From the NCBI RefSeq assembly GCF_015712065.1, contig NZ_JACFYZ010000006.1, positions 1 to 64,000 of the forward strand: a stretch of DNA of 64,000 bases, in the 5' to 3' direction. Source of the stretch: Ectopseudomonas chengduensis (GTDB taxonomy: Bacteria > Pseudomonadota > Gammaproteobacteria > Pseudomonadales > Pseudomonadaceae). Under the pieces are notes generated by a model that was not told where the DNA came from, did not search any database, and saw only the letters and a list, made by a program, of their open reading frames with translations. Below are positions 40,051 to 47,851 of this stretch, one piece after another. Every line of letters begins with the position of its first letter. Within the stretch, counting starts at the first letter, position 1. The translations under genes were made by a program, and so were the position numbers.

Positions 40051-40551
40051 ATGATGCGTAAGTCCATTCTTCTATTGCTGTGCCTGGGCTGGTTGAGCGC
40101 CTGTGAGCGTTCCCCCGAGCCTGTTGCGCAACAGCCTGCACCTGAGCCCGCAGCGGTTGCCGCACCTGAACCTGTGCCCGTGGTCGAAGTCGTCAACCCC
40201 GAGCCTGTCGAACCTGCAGCGCCTGCTAAGGCGGTTGAAAACAAGCCAGCGGCTCCCGCCAAAGCACCTGTTGCTGCCAAGCCCAAGCCCGCTGCTGCGC
40301 CACAGCCCAAGCCGACAGAGCCTGAATCGAAGTTGGCGCTGGATCTGAGCGTGCCGCAGGAGCTGTTCGAACAGGCACTGGAAAGCGAAACCCGCGAGGA
40401 TCTCGCGCCGGTGCTACCGCCACTGTTTGGCGAGAAGCCAGCAGCCCAAAACCCGTTCCAGATCAGCGGGCGGCTGATCAGCAACGAGCGAGAGGACGAC
40501 TACTGGGATTCCATCGAAGGCGCCGAGGTGCAGTTCGAGTTCAAGCAGTAG
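40051..40551 (+). CDS. Hypothetical Pro/Ala-rich lipoprotein
   Basis: This 166-residue protein has a lipobox (LSAC, Cys about 18), then a long Pro/Ala/Glu/Lys-rich linker, then a short C-terminal region (about 90-166) with LDLSVPQELFEQALESE and VLPPLFGEK. P. aeruginosa has an unnamed gene (PA2894) in the same position after sbrR. The linker would let the C-terminal part reach across the periplasm. No catalytic motif is seen. The stop codon lies next to a short palindromic repeat and is convergent with atuH. Confidence 0.65.
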   Translation: MMRKSILLLLCLGWLSACERSPEPVAQQPAPEPAAVAAPEPVPVVEVVNPEPVEPAAPAKAVENKPAAPAKAPVAAKPKPAAAPQPKPTEPESKLALDLSVPQELFEQALESETREDLAPVLPPLFGEKPAAQNPFQISGRLISNEREDDYWDSIEGAEVQFEFKQ

Positions 40552-40571
40552 TAGGGAGCAGCGTACCCTAC
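40551..40571. repeat. Short palindromic repeat after the lipoprotein gene
   Basis: GTAGGG and CCCTAC flank AGCAGCGTA. This is the outer part of a family B arm without the usual core, and its first base is the last base of the lipoprotein stop TAG (40549-40551). Confidence 0.6.
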
Positions 40572-40593
40572 CCATGGCCGGGCTTCATTCTGC

Positions 40594-42420
40594 TCAGAAA
40601 CGGTAGTGTCGCTGTTCGATGGCTGCATGCAGTTCGCCATCCAACCACTGAAAGCTGTTTGAGCCAGGCAAGCGCACGTAGAGCGGACCGTCGACCTGGC
40701 GTGGGTCATAGCCGGCCTGCTTCAGATCCGTCTTCTTGTACTTGAATGTACCGGTGGTCTCGACTTCGCCGAGTAGACGCACGAACAGCGGCGCGGCGTA
40801 AGCCGGCAGCTCCGCGTCGAGGTGCGCGGCCAGCGCGGCACCGTCCAGCTTGCAATCGGGCGCCAGGCGCAGCGCGGCCATGCCGCAGCGACCGTTGGTG
40901 CCGGGAATCTCCACGCCGTAGACCACCGCATCCTCCACACCGGGGAAGGCGCCGAGCACGTTTTCCACTTCGGTAGTGGAGACGTTCTCGCCTTTCCAGC
41001 GGAAGGTATCGCCGAGGCGGTCGACGAACTGCGCATGCTTGCAGCCGATGTCGCGCATCAAGTCGCCGGTGTTGAACCAGGCGTCGCCCTTCTTGAACAC
41101 GTCGCGCAGGATTGCCGCCTCGCTCTTGGCTGGATCGGTGTAGCCGTCGAACGGCCACTTGGCGCTGATCTCGCTGATCAGCAGACCCGCTTCGCCCTTG
41201 TCGGCCTTCTGCAGGAAGCCGTTGTTGGCGCGCACGGGGTGGTCGTTTTCCAGGTCGTAGCGAACGATGGCGTAGGTGGCCGGTGTGTAGCCGACGGTAT
41301 TGTCGAAGTTGAAGACGTTGGTGAAGCCGATGTTGCCTTCGCTGGAGGCATAGAACTCAGTGATCTGCTCGACGCCGAAGCGTTGCTTGAACTCGGCCCA
41401 GATCGAGGGACGCAAGCCGTTGCCGATCATGCAGCGCAGGCTGTTGCTCTGCTCGGCCGGGTGCACGGGCTGGTTGAGCAGGTAGCGGCACAGCTCGCCG
41501 ATGTAACCGAAGCAGGTGGCCTGGTAGTGTGCCACGTCGCTCCAGAAGGCGCTGGCGGAGAACTTGCGGCGTAGGGCGATGGCCGCGCCGCCGGCCAGGG
41601 CTGCGCTCCAGCACACGGTGACGGCGTTGTTGTGGTAGCAGGGCAGGGTGAGGTAGAGCACGTCGCGTTCGTTCAGCGTCAGGCCGGAATGACCGAAGCC
41701 GCCATAGGCCTTGATCCACTTGCCATGGCTCATGATCGAGGCCTTGGGCAGGCCGGTGGTGCCGGAGGTGTAGATCAGGAAGCAGGCGTCCTTCATGCGC
41801 ACGCACTGGCTGTCTGGCGGGTTGTCCTCGGCCTGACCGGCGGCTAGTAGCATGAGGTTGAGCCAGCACTCCGGTGCCTGGCCGGCATCGGCCAGGCAAT
41901 CCTGATCGGCGATCCAGTAGCGTTTGGCCTGCGGGTTCTGCAGTTGCGCGGCGATTTCGTCGAAGGCGCCGCGCAGTTCGTCCCCAATGACCAGAACGCG
42001 GGGTTCGACCAGGTTGAAACTGTGTGCCAGCACTTTGCCGCGCTGGGTGGTGTTGATCAGTGCGCCTACGGCGCCGAGCTTGCTCAGGCCGGCGAGGATT
42101 GCCAGCAGCTCCAGGCGGTTCTCCAGCATCACCGCGACGACATCGCCATGGCCGACGCCCTCGGCCTTGAACGCCCAGGCCAGGCGGTTGGCCCAGGCGT
42201 TGAAGGCGCGATAACTGAGCTGGCGGTTTTCATCCATCAGCGCCGGGCGCTCGGGGTGGCGTTCGGCGGCGCGCTGCAGCGCCCAGGCCAGTGACAGATT
42301 CTTCTCGCGGTTGCGGATGCCGGCGTAGTACAGGCCACGCAGCATGCGCGGCACACGCGGCAGGTGTTGCGGCAGGTGGGTCAGGAAGCGGAAGGGCGAA
42401 ATCAGATCGGCTTGGCTCAT
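40594..42420 (-). CDS. atuH: AtuH, acyl-CoA synthetase (FadD/FATP type)
   Basis: This 608-residue adenylate-forming enzyme activates a carboxylic acid to its CoA ester. It has the AMP-binding motif IYTSGTTGLPKASIMS, ASSEGNIGF, GDLMRD (near 435) and GDTFRWKGENVSTTEVEN, typical of very-long-chain and FATP-like synthetases. It is the last gene of the atu cluster, as in P. aeruginosa PA2893, and probably activates citronellate- or fatty-acid-type substrates. It is convergent with the lipoprotein gene. Confidence 0.9.
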   Translation of the reverse strand: MSQADLISPFRFLTHLPQHLPRVPRMLRGLYYAGIRNREKNLSLAWALQRAAERHPERPALMDENRQLSYRAFNAWANRLAWAFKAEGVGHGDVVAVMLENRLELLAILAGLSKLGAVGALINTTQRGKVLAHSFNLVEPRVLVIGDELRGAFDEIAAQLQNPQAKRYWIADQDCLADAGQAPECWLNLMLLAAGQAEDNPPDSQCVRMKDACFLIYTSGTTGLPKASIMSHGKWIKAYGGFGHSGLTLNERDVLYLTLPCYHNNAVTVCWSAALAGGAAIALRRKFSASAFWSDVAHYQATCFGYIGELCRYLLNQPVHPAEQSNSLRCMIGNGLRPSIWAEFKQRFGVEQITEFYASSEGNIGFTNVFNFDNTVGYTPATYAIVRYDLENDHPVRANNGFLQKADKGEAGLLISEISAKWPFDGYTDPAKSEAAILRDVFKKGDAWFNTGDLMRDIGCKHAQFVDRLGDTFRWKGENVSTTEVENVLGAFPGVEDAVVYGVEIPGTNGRCGMAALRLAPDCKLDGAALAAHLDAELPAYAAPLFVRLLGEVETTGTFKYKKTDLKQAGYDPRQVDGPLYVRLPGSNSFQWLDGELHAAIEQRHYRF

Positions 42421-42541
42421 GGGGCTCGCACTTGGCTGTTATGAATTGGAGGCGAGTTCTGACTCTAGTCAGCCAGGCGTGCAGCAGCCATGGCTCTGGT
42501 GCGCTGAGCGGCGGGCAGATCGGCAAATAGCCTTGCCGTTC

Positions 42542-42612
42542 GTAGGGTGCGCCGTGCGCACCGAGCCAGGTGTAAATCCCAAGGTTGTTTCGGTGCGCGC
42601 GGCGCACCCTAC
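42542..42612. repeat. Palindromic repeat, family B
   Basis: GTAGGGTGCGCCGTGCGCACC and its inverse GGTGCGCGCGGCGCACCCTAC are separated by 29 nt. It lies in the atuG-atuH gap (42421-42707), which holds no gene. Confidence 0.92.
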
Positions 42613-42625
42613 GGGTCAGGCGCCC

Positions 42626-42686
42626 GTAACCCGGATGCAATCCGGGTAAATCCGCGCGCGGGATCCCCGGATTGCATCCGGGCTAC
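42626..42686. repeat. Palindromic repeat, family A
   Basis: GTAACCCGGATGCAATCCGG and CCGGATTGCATCCGGGCTAC flank a 21-nt core. It follows the family B unit by 13 nt and precedes the atuG stop (minus strand) by 21 nt. Confidence 0.92.
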
Positions 42687-42707
42687 GAAACCAACGCATC
42701 CGAGGCT

Positions 42708-43532
42708 TCAATCGACGAACAGATCGGGCACCAGGCTGCCGCCTGCGGGATCGAAGCGGTACTGCTCGAAGTCGCTGACGCCCCGTTCGCGCAGGATGTC
42801 CTCGTCGATCAGCAGGCGCCCGGTGAGGCTGCGGCCTTCGCTACTCAGGATCGCATGCGCCGCGTCGGCCATGATCGCCGGAGTGCGTGCCCGCTTGAAG
42901 GCGTCGCGGCTGCCCAGTTCGAACTCGATGGCGGCGGTGGCGATCATGGTTTTCGGCCACAGCGAGTTGACGCTGATGCCGTATTTCTTGAACTCCTCGC
43001 TCATGCCCAGGGTGAGCATGCTCATGCCGTACTTGGTGACGGTGTAGGGGCCGTGCTGGGCAAACCACTTGGCGTCGAGGTTGAGTGGTGGGGAGAGGTT
43101 GAGGATATGCCCGCCCGTGCTCTTCTTCAGGTAGGGAAGCGCCGCCTGGCTGCAGACCATCACCGCGCGGGTGTTGATCTGGTACATCAGGTCGAAGCGC
43201 TTGGGTTCGAGTTTTTCCACGCCTACCAGCTTGATCGCGCCGGCGTTGTTGACCAGGGCATCGATGCCGCCGAAATGCTCGGCGGCCTGGGCCATGGCGG
43301 CGGCCACGGCCTGCTCGTCGCGCACGTCCAGCTGCAGGGCCAGCGCCTTGCCGCCGGCGGCTTCGACCTCGGCGGCGACGCTGAAGATGGTGCCTTCGAG
43401 TTTCGGGTGCGGCTCGGCGCTCTTGGCCGCGATGACGATGTTGGCGCCATCGGCGGCGGCCTTGAGGGCGATTTCGCGGCCGATGCCACGACTGGCGCCG
43501 GTGATGAATAGGGTCTTGGCAGAAAGTGACAT
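42708..43532 (-). CDS. atuG: AtuG, SDR-family oxidoreductase
   Basis: This 274-residue short-chain dehydrogenase has the TGASRGIGREIAL cofactor motif, NNAGAIKL, and a Y-x3-K pair in YTVTKYGMSM. It matches the SDR at this place of the atu cluster (PA2892). It is thought to act in terpenoid acyl-CoA metabolism, but the exact step is not certain. Confidence 0.9.
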   Translation of the reverse strand: MSLSAKTLFITGASRGIGREIALKAAADGANIVIAAKSAEPHPKLEGTIFSVAAEVEAAGGKALALQLDVRDEQAVAAAMAQAAEHFGGIDALVNNAGAIKLVGVEKLEPKRFDLMYQINTRAVMVCSQAALPYLKKSTGGHILNLSPPLNLDAKWFAQHGPYTVTKYGMSMLTLGMSEEFKKYGISVNSLWPKTMIATAAIEFELGSRDAFKRARTPAIMADAAHAILSSEGRSLTGRLLIDEDILRERGVSDFEQYRFDPAGGSLVPDLFVD

Positions 43533-43568
43533 GGGCGTGCTCCTTCTTGTTGTTATGGGGGCGTGGAA

Positions 43569-43610
43569 GGGGCTTTAGCCGCGATGAACAACGCTCGCGG
43601 CTAAAGCCCC
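43569..43610. repeat. Palindromic repeat, family D (variant)
   Basis: GGGGCTTTAGCCGCGA pairs perfectly with TCGCGGCTAAAGCCCC across 10 nt. It sits between atuG and atuF. Confidence 0.9.
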
Positions 43611-43623
43611 CCACAGCGATATA

Positions 43624-45612
43624 TCAAGCCTCTGCAGCTTCGATTTCCACCAGCAACTGGCGGTTCTTCACCTGGTCGCCCTGGCTCACGCCGACGCGGC
43701 GAACGATGCCGTCGACGCCAGCCTTGAGCGGGTGCTCCATCTTCATCGCTTCCAGCACCACCAGCAGTTGCCCCTTGCTCACGCTGGCGCCCTCGGCGAT
43801 CAGTACGTCGACGATGGCGCCATCCATCGGTGCCTTCACCGCGCCGCTGCTGGCGGCGTTCTGCCCACCAGCCGGCTCGTGGGTGACATCAACCAGTTCC
43901 AGGTTGCCATGCTCGCCGTACAGCCACAGGCGCTCGCCTTCGATGTGGTAGGCCTGGCGGCGGCGCACACCGCCCAGTTCCAGGGTCAGCCAGCGACCGT
44001 TGCTGGCCAGCAGGCGCAGGGACAGCTGCTCCTCACCTCGGCTTATGCGCAGTTGCGCTTGCGTACCACTGACGAGCACATCCAGCTCCACGGTATGTTT
44101 GTGCTCCCCCTGCTTGAGGACAAAGCGCCAGGGCGCGCTGCCGGCGCTGCGCCAGCCGGCGAGGCCGGGCTGGTGCGCGCGGGCGTCGGCCGAGGCCTGG
44201 TAGAGCAGGGCGGCGGCCATGGCCAGTTCGGCCAGGCTGGCCGTTTGCGGCTGCAGGCTGGGGTCATCAGCGAAGTGTTCGGCGATAAAGGCGGTGGTGG
44301 CGTTGCCGGCGGCGAACTCCGGGTGCTTGAGCAGATTGGCGAGGAAGCGCTGGTTACTGTTCACGCCAAGCAGCACGCACTGTTCGACGGCACGCACCAG
44401 CTTGCGCCGGGCTTCGTCGCGGGTTTCGCCGTAGGCGATGACCTTGGCCAGCATCGGGTCGTAGAAAGGGGTGACGGCCTGGCCTTCGACCAGGCCGTGG
44501 TCGATGCGCACGCCGGCCAGCAGTTCGGGCTCCCAGCGCAGCACCTGGCCGGTTTGCGGCAGGAAGCCGGCGGCTGAGTCCTCGGCGTACAGGCGCACTT
44601 CCATGGCGTGGCCGCTCAGCAGGATTTCCTCTTGCTTGAGCGGCAGCGGCTGGCCTGCTGCCACGCGAATCTGCCAGGCCACCAGGTCCTGGCCGGTGAT
44701 CAGCTCGGTGACCGGGTGCTCGACCTGCAGGCGGGTGTTCATCTCCAGGAAGAAAAATTCGCCGCTGGCGTCGAGCAGAAATTCCACGGTGCCGGCGCCG
44801 ACGTAGTTCACCGAAGCCGCCGCCTTCACCGCCGCCTCGCCCATGGCGCGGCGCAGCTCGGGCGTCATCACCGGGCAGGGCGCTTCCTCGACCACCTTCT
44901 GGTGGCGACGCTGCACCGAGCAGTCGCGCTCGCCGAGATAGACGATATTGCCGTGCTGGTCGCCGAAGACCTGGATCTCCACATGGCGTGGACGGATCAC
45001 CGCGCGTTCGAGGATCAGCTCGCCGGAGCCGAAGGCATTCTGCGCTTCCGAGCGGGCGGTACGGATCTGCCCCAGCAGTTCGGAGGATTCATGTACCAGG
45101 CGCATGCCTCGACCGCCGCCACCGGCGCTGGCCTTGATCATCAGTGGGTAGCCGATGCGCTCAGCTTCGCTGGCCAGGGTCTCGTCATCCTGGGCGGCGC
45201 CCTCATAGCCCGGGATGCAGGGCACGCCGGCTTCTAGCATGGCGATCTTGGACAGGCGCTTGCTACCCATCAGGTGAATGGCTTCGACGGTTGGGCCGAT
45301 AAAGACGATGCCGGCCGCCTCACAAGCGCGGGCGAAGTCGGCGTTCTCGGAGAGAAAGCCATAGCCGGGGTGGATGGCGTCGGCACCGGTCTTGCGCGCG
45401 GCCTCGATGATGGCCTCGATACGCAGGTAGGACTGGTTGACCTGGGCCGGGCCGATGCACACGGCTTCGTCGGCGATCTGTACATGGCGGGCATCGCTAT
45501 CGGCCTCGGAGTACACCGCCACGGTGCGGTAGCCGAGCTCGATGGCGGTGCGCATCACCCGGCAGGCGATCTCGCCACGGTTGGCGATCAGGATCTTGTT
45601 GAATGCGGGCAT
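43624..45612 (-). CDS. atuF: AtuF, biotin-dependent geranyl-CoA carboxylase alpha subunit
   Basis: This 662-residue subunit has a biotin carboxylase (about 1-450) with ILIANRGEIACRVMR, the ATP-grasp GGGGRGMRLVH and the EMNTRLQVEHPVTE motif, and a C-terminal biotinyl domain with the biotin Lys in EAMKMEHPL. With AtuC it carboxylates cis-geranyl-CoA to isohexenylglutaconyl-CoA precursor. ATG 45612 follows CAGGAGC; a longer in-frame reading runs into the upstream repeat and is rejected. Confidence 0.93.
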   Translation of the reverse strand: MPAFNKILIANRGEIACRVMRTAIELGYRTVAVYSEADSDARHVQIADEAVCIGPAQVNQSYLRIEAIIEAARKTGADAIHPGYGFLSENADFARACEAAGIVFIGPTVEAIHLMGSKRLSKIAMLEAGVPCIPGYEGAAQDDETLASEAERIGYPLMIKASAGGGGRGMRLVHESSELLGQIRTARSEAQNAFGSGELILERAVIRPRHVEIQVFGDQHGNIVYLGERDCSVQRRHQKVVEEAPCPVMTPELRRAMGEAAVKAAASVNYVGAGTVEFLLDASGEFFFLEMNTRLQVEHPVTELITGQDLVAWQIRVAAGQPLPLKQEEILLSGHAMEVRLYAEDSAAGFLPQTGQVLRWEPELLAGVRIDHGLVEGQAVTPFYDPMLAKVIAYGETRDEARRKLVRAVEQCVLLGVNSNQRFLANLLKHPEFAAGNATTAFIAEHFADDPSLQPQTASLAELAMAAALLYQASADARAHQPGLAGWRSAGSAPWRFVLKQGEHKHTVELDVLVSGTQAQLRISRGEEQLSLRLLASNGRWLTLELGGVRRRQAYHIEGERLWLYGEHGNLELVDVTHEPAGGQNAASSGAVKAPMDGAIVDVLIAEGASVSKGQLLVVLEAMKMEHPLKAGVDGIVRRVGVSQGDQVKNRQLLVEIEAAEA

Positions 45613-45631
45613 CTTTGTGCTCCTGCTGTGC

Positions 45632-45693
45632 GTAGCCCGGATGCAATCCGGGGAATCATGTTGGCGAGCGCTCCCGGATTGCATCCGGGCTAC
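45632..45693. repeat. Palindromic repeat, family A
   Basis: GTAGCCCGGATGCAATCCGG and CCGGATTGCATCCGGGCTAC flank a 22-nt core. It separates atuF from atuE. Confidence 0.92.
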
Positions 45694-45727
45694 GGTCTTT
45701 GTCGGCTGTGCTGGTCTGTCCAATCCA

Positions 45728-46525
45728 TCATTGAGCCCACTTCGGCTTGCGCTTCTGCACGAAGGCCGTGGTGCCTTCGACGCCCTCGGCGCCGATGACC
45801 GCCGCGGCGAACTGTTCGGCGGCGCGGTCGAGCAGCGTGCCGAGGGCTTCGCGTTCGCTGGCCAGCATCAGGGCCTTGGTCTGGGCGTTGGCCTGCGGCG
45901 CACACTGGCGAATCTGCTCCAGGGTCTCGTCCAGGCGTTGCTGCAGGGCGGCGTCATCGTGCTCGCAGTAGTGCACCAGACCCAGGCGCAACGCCTCTGC
46001 ACCGTCGAAGCGGGCGGCGGTCAGCGCCAGGCGGCGCGCCTGGGTCAGGCCGATGCGGCGCACCACGAAGGGGGCGATCTGCGCCGGGAGGATGCCCAGG
46101 GTGGTTTCCGGCAGGCCGAACTTGGCGCCGCTGGCCGCGATGGCTACGTCGGACACGCAGGCCAGGCCGAAACCACCGCCGAGCACGGCGCCTTCCAGCA
46201 CCGCTACCAGTACCTGTGGTGCGGCCTGGGCCTCTTCCAGCAGCGCACCGAAGGCGCGGTTCAGCTCGCGGTAGGCGTCGCCGCCGCGGGCTCTGGCGCC
46301 GGCCATGTCCTTGATATCGCCGCCGGCGCAAAAGTGGCCGCCCGCGCCGCGCAGGACGAGGGCGCGCACGTTCGGCTCATGGCGCACGGCTTCCAGGGTG
46401 GCGCGCAGTTCGCCGACCATGGCCAGGCTCATGGCGTTGCGGCTGTCCGGGCGGTTGAGGGTGACATGCAGCACGCCATCTTCGAGATTCAGCAGCAGGG
46501 TTTCGCAGGAGGGCAGATCGTTCAT
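45728..46525 (-). CDS. atuE: AtuE, enoyl-CoA hydratase (isohexenylglutaconyl-CoA hydratase)
   Basis: This 265-residue crotonase-fold enzyme hydrates the carboxylated intermediate. It has the TLNRPDSRNAMS start, GGHFCAGGDIKDM (CoA-binding oxyanion loop) and LEGAVLGGGFGLACVSDVAIA with the second oxyanion Gly. ATG 46525 follows CCGAGG. Named from cluster context and family (P. aeruginosa PA2890). Confidence 0.92.
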   Translation of the reverse strand: MNDLPSCETLLLNLEDGVLHVTLNRPDSRNAMSLAMVGELRATLEAVRHEPNVRALVLRGAGGHFCAGGDIKDMAGARARGGDAYRELNRAFGALLEEAQAAPQVLVAVLEGAVLGGGFGLACVSDVAIAASGAKFGLPETTLGILPAQIAPFVVRRIGLTQARRLALTAARFDGAEALRLGLVHYCEHDDAALQQRLDETLEQIRQCAPQANAQTKALMLASEREALGTLLDRAAEQFAAAVIGAEGVEGTTAFVQKRKPKWAQ

Positions 46526-46539
46526 CGCATAGCCTCGGT

Positions 46540-46595
46540 GTAGGGCGGGTGAAACCCGCCGCAACGCTGTGAGTGGCGGGTTTCACCCGCCCTAC
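46540..46595. repeat. Palindromic repeat, family C
   Basis: GTAGGGCGGGTGAAACCCGCC and GGCGGGTTTCACCCGCCCTAC face each other across 14 nt. It fills the atuE-atuD gap. Confidence 0.93.
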
Positions 46596-46608
46596 GGAGA
46601 GTGGTGGC

Positions 46609-47769
46609 TCAGCCCTTCTTTTTCCCCGGCAGAATGCCCATCAGCTTGCAGATGATGCCGAGCATGATCTCGTCGGCGCCGCCGCCGATGCTGACCAGGC
46701 GCACGTCGCGGTAGGCGCGCGACACCGGGTTGTCCCACATGAAGCCCATGCCGCCCCAGTACTGCAGGCAGGCGTCGGACACTTCGCGGCCCAGGCGGCC
46801 GGCCTTGAGCTTGGCCATCGACGCCAGCTTGGTCACGTCGCGGCCCTTTACGTATTGCTCGGTGGCCTGGTAGACCAGCGCGCGCAGGCACTCGATCTCG
46901 GTCTGCAACTCGGCCATGCGGAAGTGGATGACCTGGTTGTCGATCAGCGGTTGGCCGAAGGTGTGGCGCTGCTTGCAGTACTCGATGGTGGTGTCGACGC
47001 AGTGCTCCAGTCCCTTGATCATGTTGGCCGCGCCGAACAGGCGCTCTTCCTGGAACTGCAGCATCTGCATCATGAAACCGGCGCCTTCGTGGCCGATGCG
47101 ATAGCGCTGCGGTACACGCACGTTGTCGAAGAACACCTGGGCGGTCTCGGAGCTGCGCATGCCGAGCTTGTCCAGGTGCGGGCTGACGCTGATGCCGGGG
47201 GTCTTCATTGGCACCATGATCAGCGACTTGTTGACGTGCGGCTTGTCGTCGCTGGTGTTGGCCAACAGACAGATAAAGTCGGCACTCGGAGAGTTGGTGA
47301 TCCACATCTTGCTGCCGTTGATCACATAGTCGTCGCCGTCCTTGCGCGCGGTGGTCTTCAGGCCCGCCACGTCGGAGCCGGCACCGACCTCGGAGACGCC
47401 GATGCAGCCGACCATCTCGCCGCTGATGGCCGGGCGCAGGAACTCTTCGCGCAGCTCATCGGAGCCGAAGCGTGCCAGGGCCGGGGTGCACATGTCGGTC
47501 TGCACGCCGATTGACATGGGGATGCCGCCGCAGTGGATGGTGCCGAACTCCTCGGCGGCGACTATCGAGTAGCTGTAGTCCAGGCCCATGCCGCCGAACT
47601 TCTCCGGTTTGGAGATGCCCAGCAGGCCCAGCTCGCCGGCCTTCTTGAAGATCTCGTGGATGGGGAAGCGGCCTTCCTTCTCCCAGGCGTCGACGTGCGG
47701 GTTGATTTCCTTGTCGACGAAGTTACGGACGGTACGGCGGAGTTCTTCGTGTTCCTGGGTGAAGATCAT
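46609..47769 (-). CDS. atuD: AtuD, acyl-CoA dehydrogenase (citronellyl-CoA)
   Basis: This 386-residue FAD-dependent acyl-CoA dehydrogenase has the GCIGVSEVGAGSDVAGLKTTA loop, KMWITNSP and the GGMGFMW C-terminal flavin segment. It oxidises citronellyl-CoA to geranyl-CoA in the Atu pathway and should pass electrons to ETF. ATG 47769 follows CGGAGC by about 11 nt. The longer frame upstream runs into the family C repeat and is rejected. Confidence 0.93.
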   Translation of the reverse strand: MIFTQEHEELRRTVRNFVDKEINPHVDAWEKEGRFPIHEIFKKAGELGLLGISKPEKFGGMGLDYSYSIVAAEEFGTIHCGGIPMSIGVQTDMCTPALARFGSDELREEFLRPAISGEMVGCIGVSEVGAGSDVAGLKTTARKDGDDYVINGSKMWITNSPSADFICLLANTSDDKPHVNKSLIMVPMKTPGISVSPHLDKLGMRSSETAQVFFDNVRVPQRYRIGHEGAGFMMQMLQFQEERLFGAANMIKGLEHCVDTTIEYCKQRHTFGQPLIDNQVIHFRMAELQTEIECLRALVYQATEQYVKGRDVTKLASMAKLKAGRLGREVSDACLQYWGGMGFMWDNPVSRAYRDVRLVSIGGGADEIMLGIICKLMGILPGKKKG

Positions 47770-47798
47770 TGTTGTTGTGCTCCGTATCGAATGGGTCT

Positions 47799-47848
47799 GT
47801 AGGGCGGGAGCAACCCGCCTCATTTTTGGCGGGTTTCACCCGTCCTAC
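47799..47848. repeat. Palindromic repeat, family C (one diverged arm)
   Basis: GTAGGGCGGGAGCAACCCGCC and GGCGGGTTTCACCCGTCCTAC flank 8 nt. It lies between atuD and atuC. Confidence 0.88.
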
Positions 47849-47851
47849 GTT

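Noticed and set aside
43569..43610. A terminator splitting the atu operon between atuF and atuG
   Set aside because: The stem is strong, but no T run follows on either strand and it fits a repeat family found elsewhere in the window.
45613..45723. N-terminal extension of AtuF to 45723
   Set aside because: The added residues come from the family A repeat and its flanks and are not part of biotin carboxylases.
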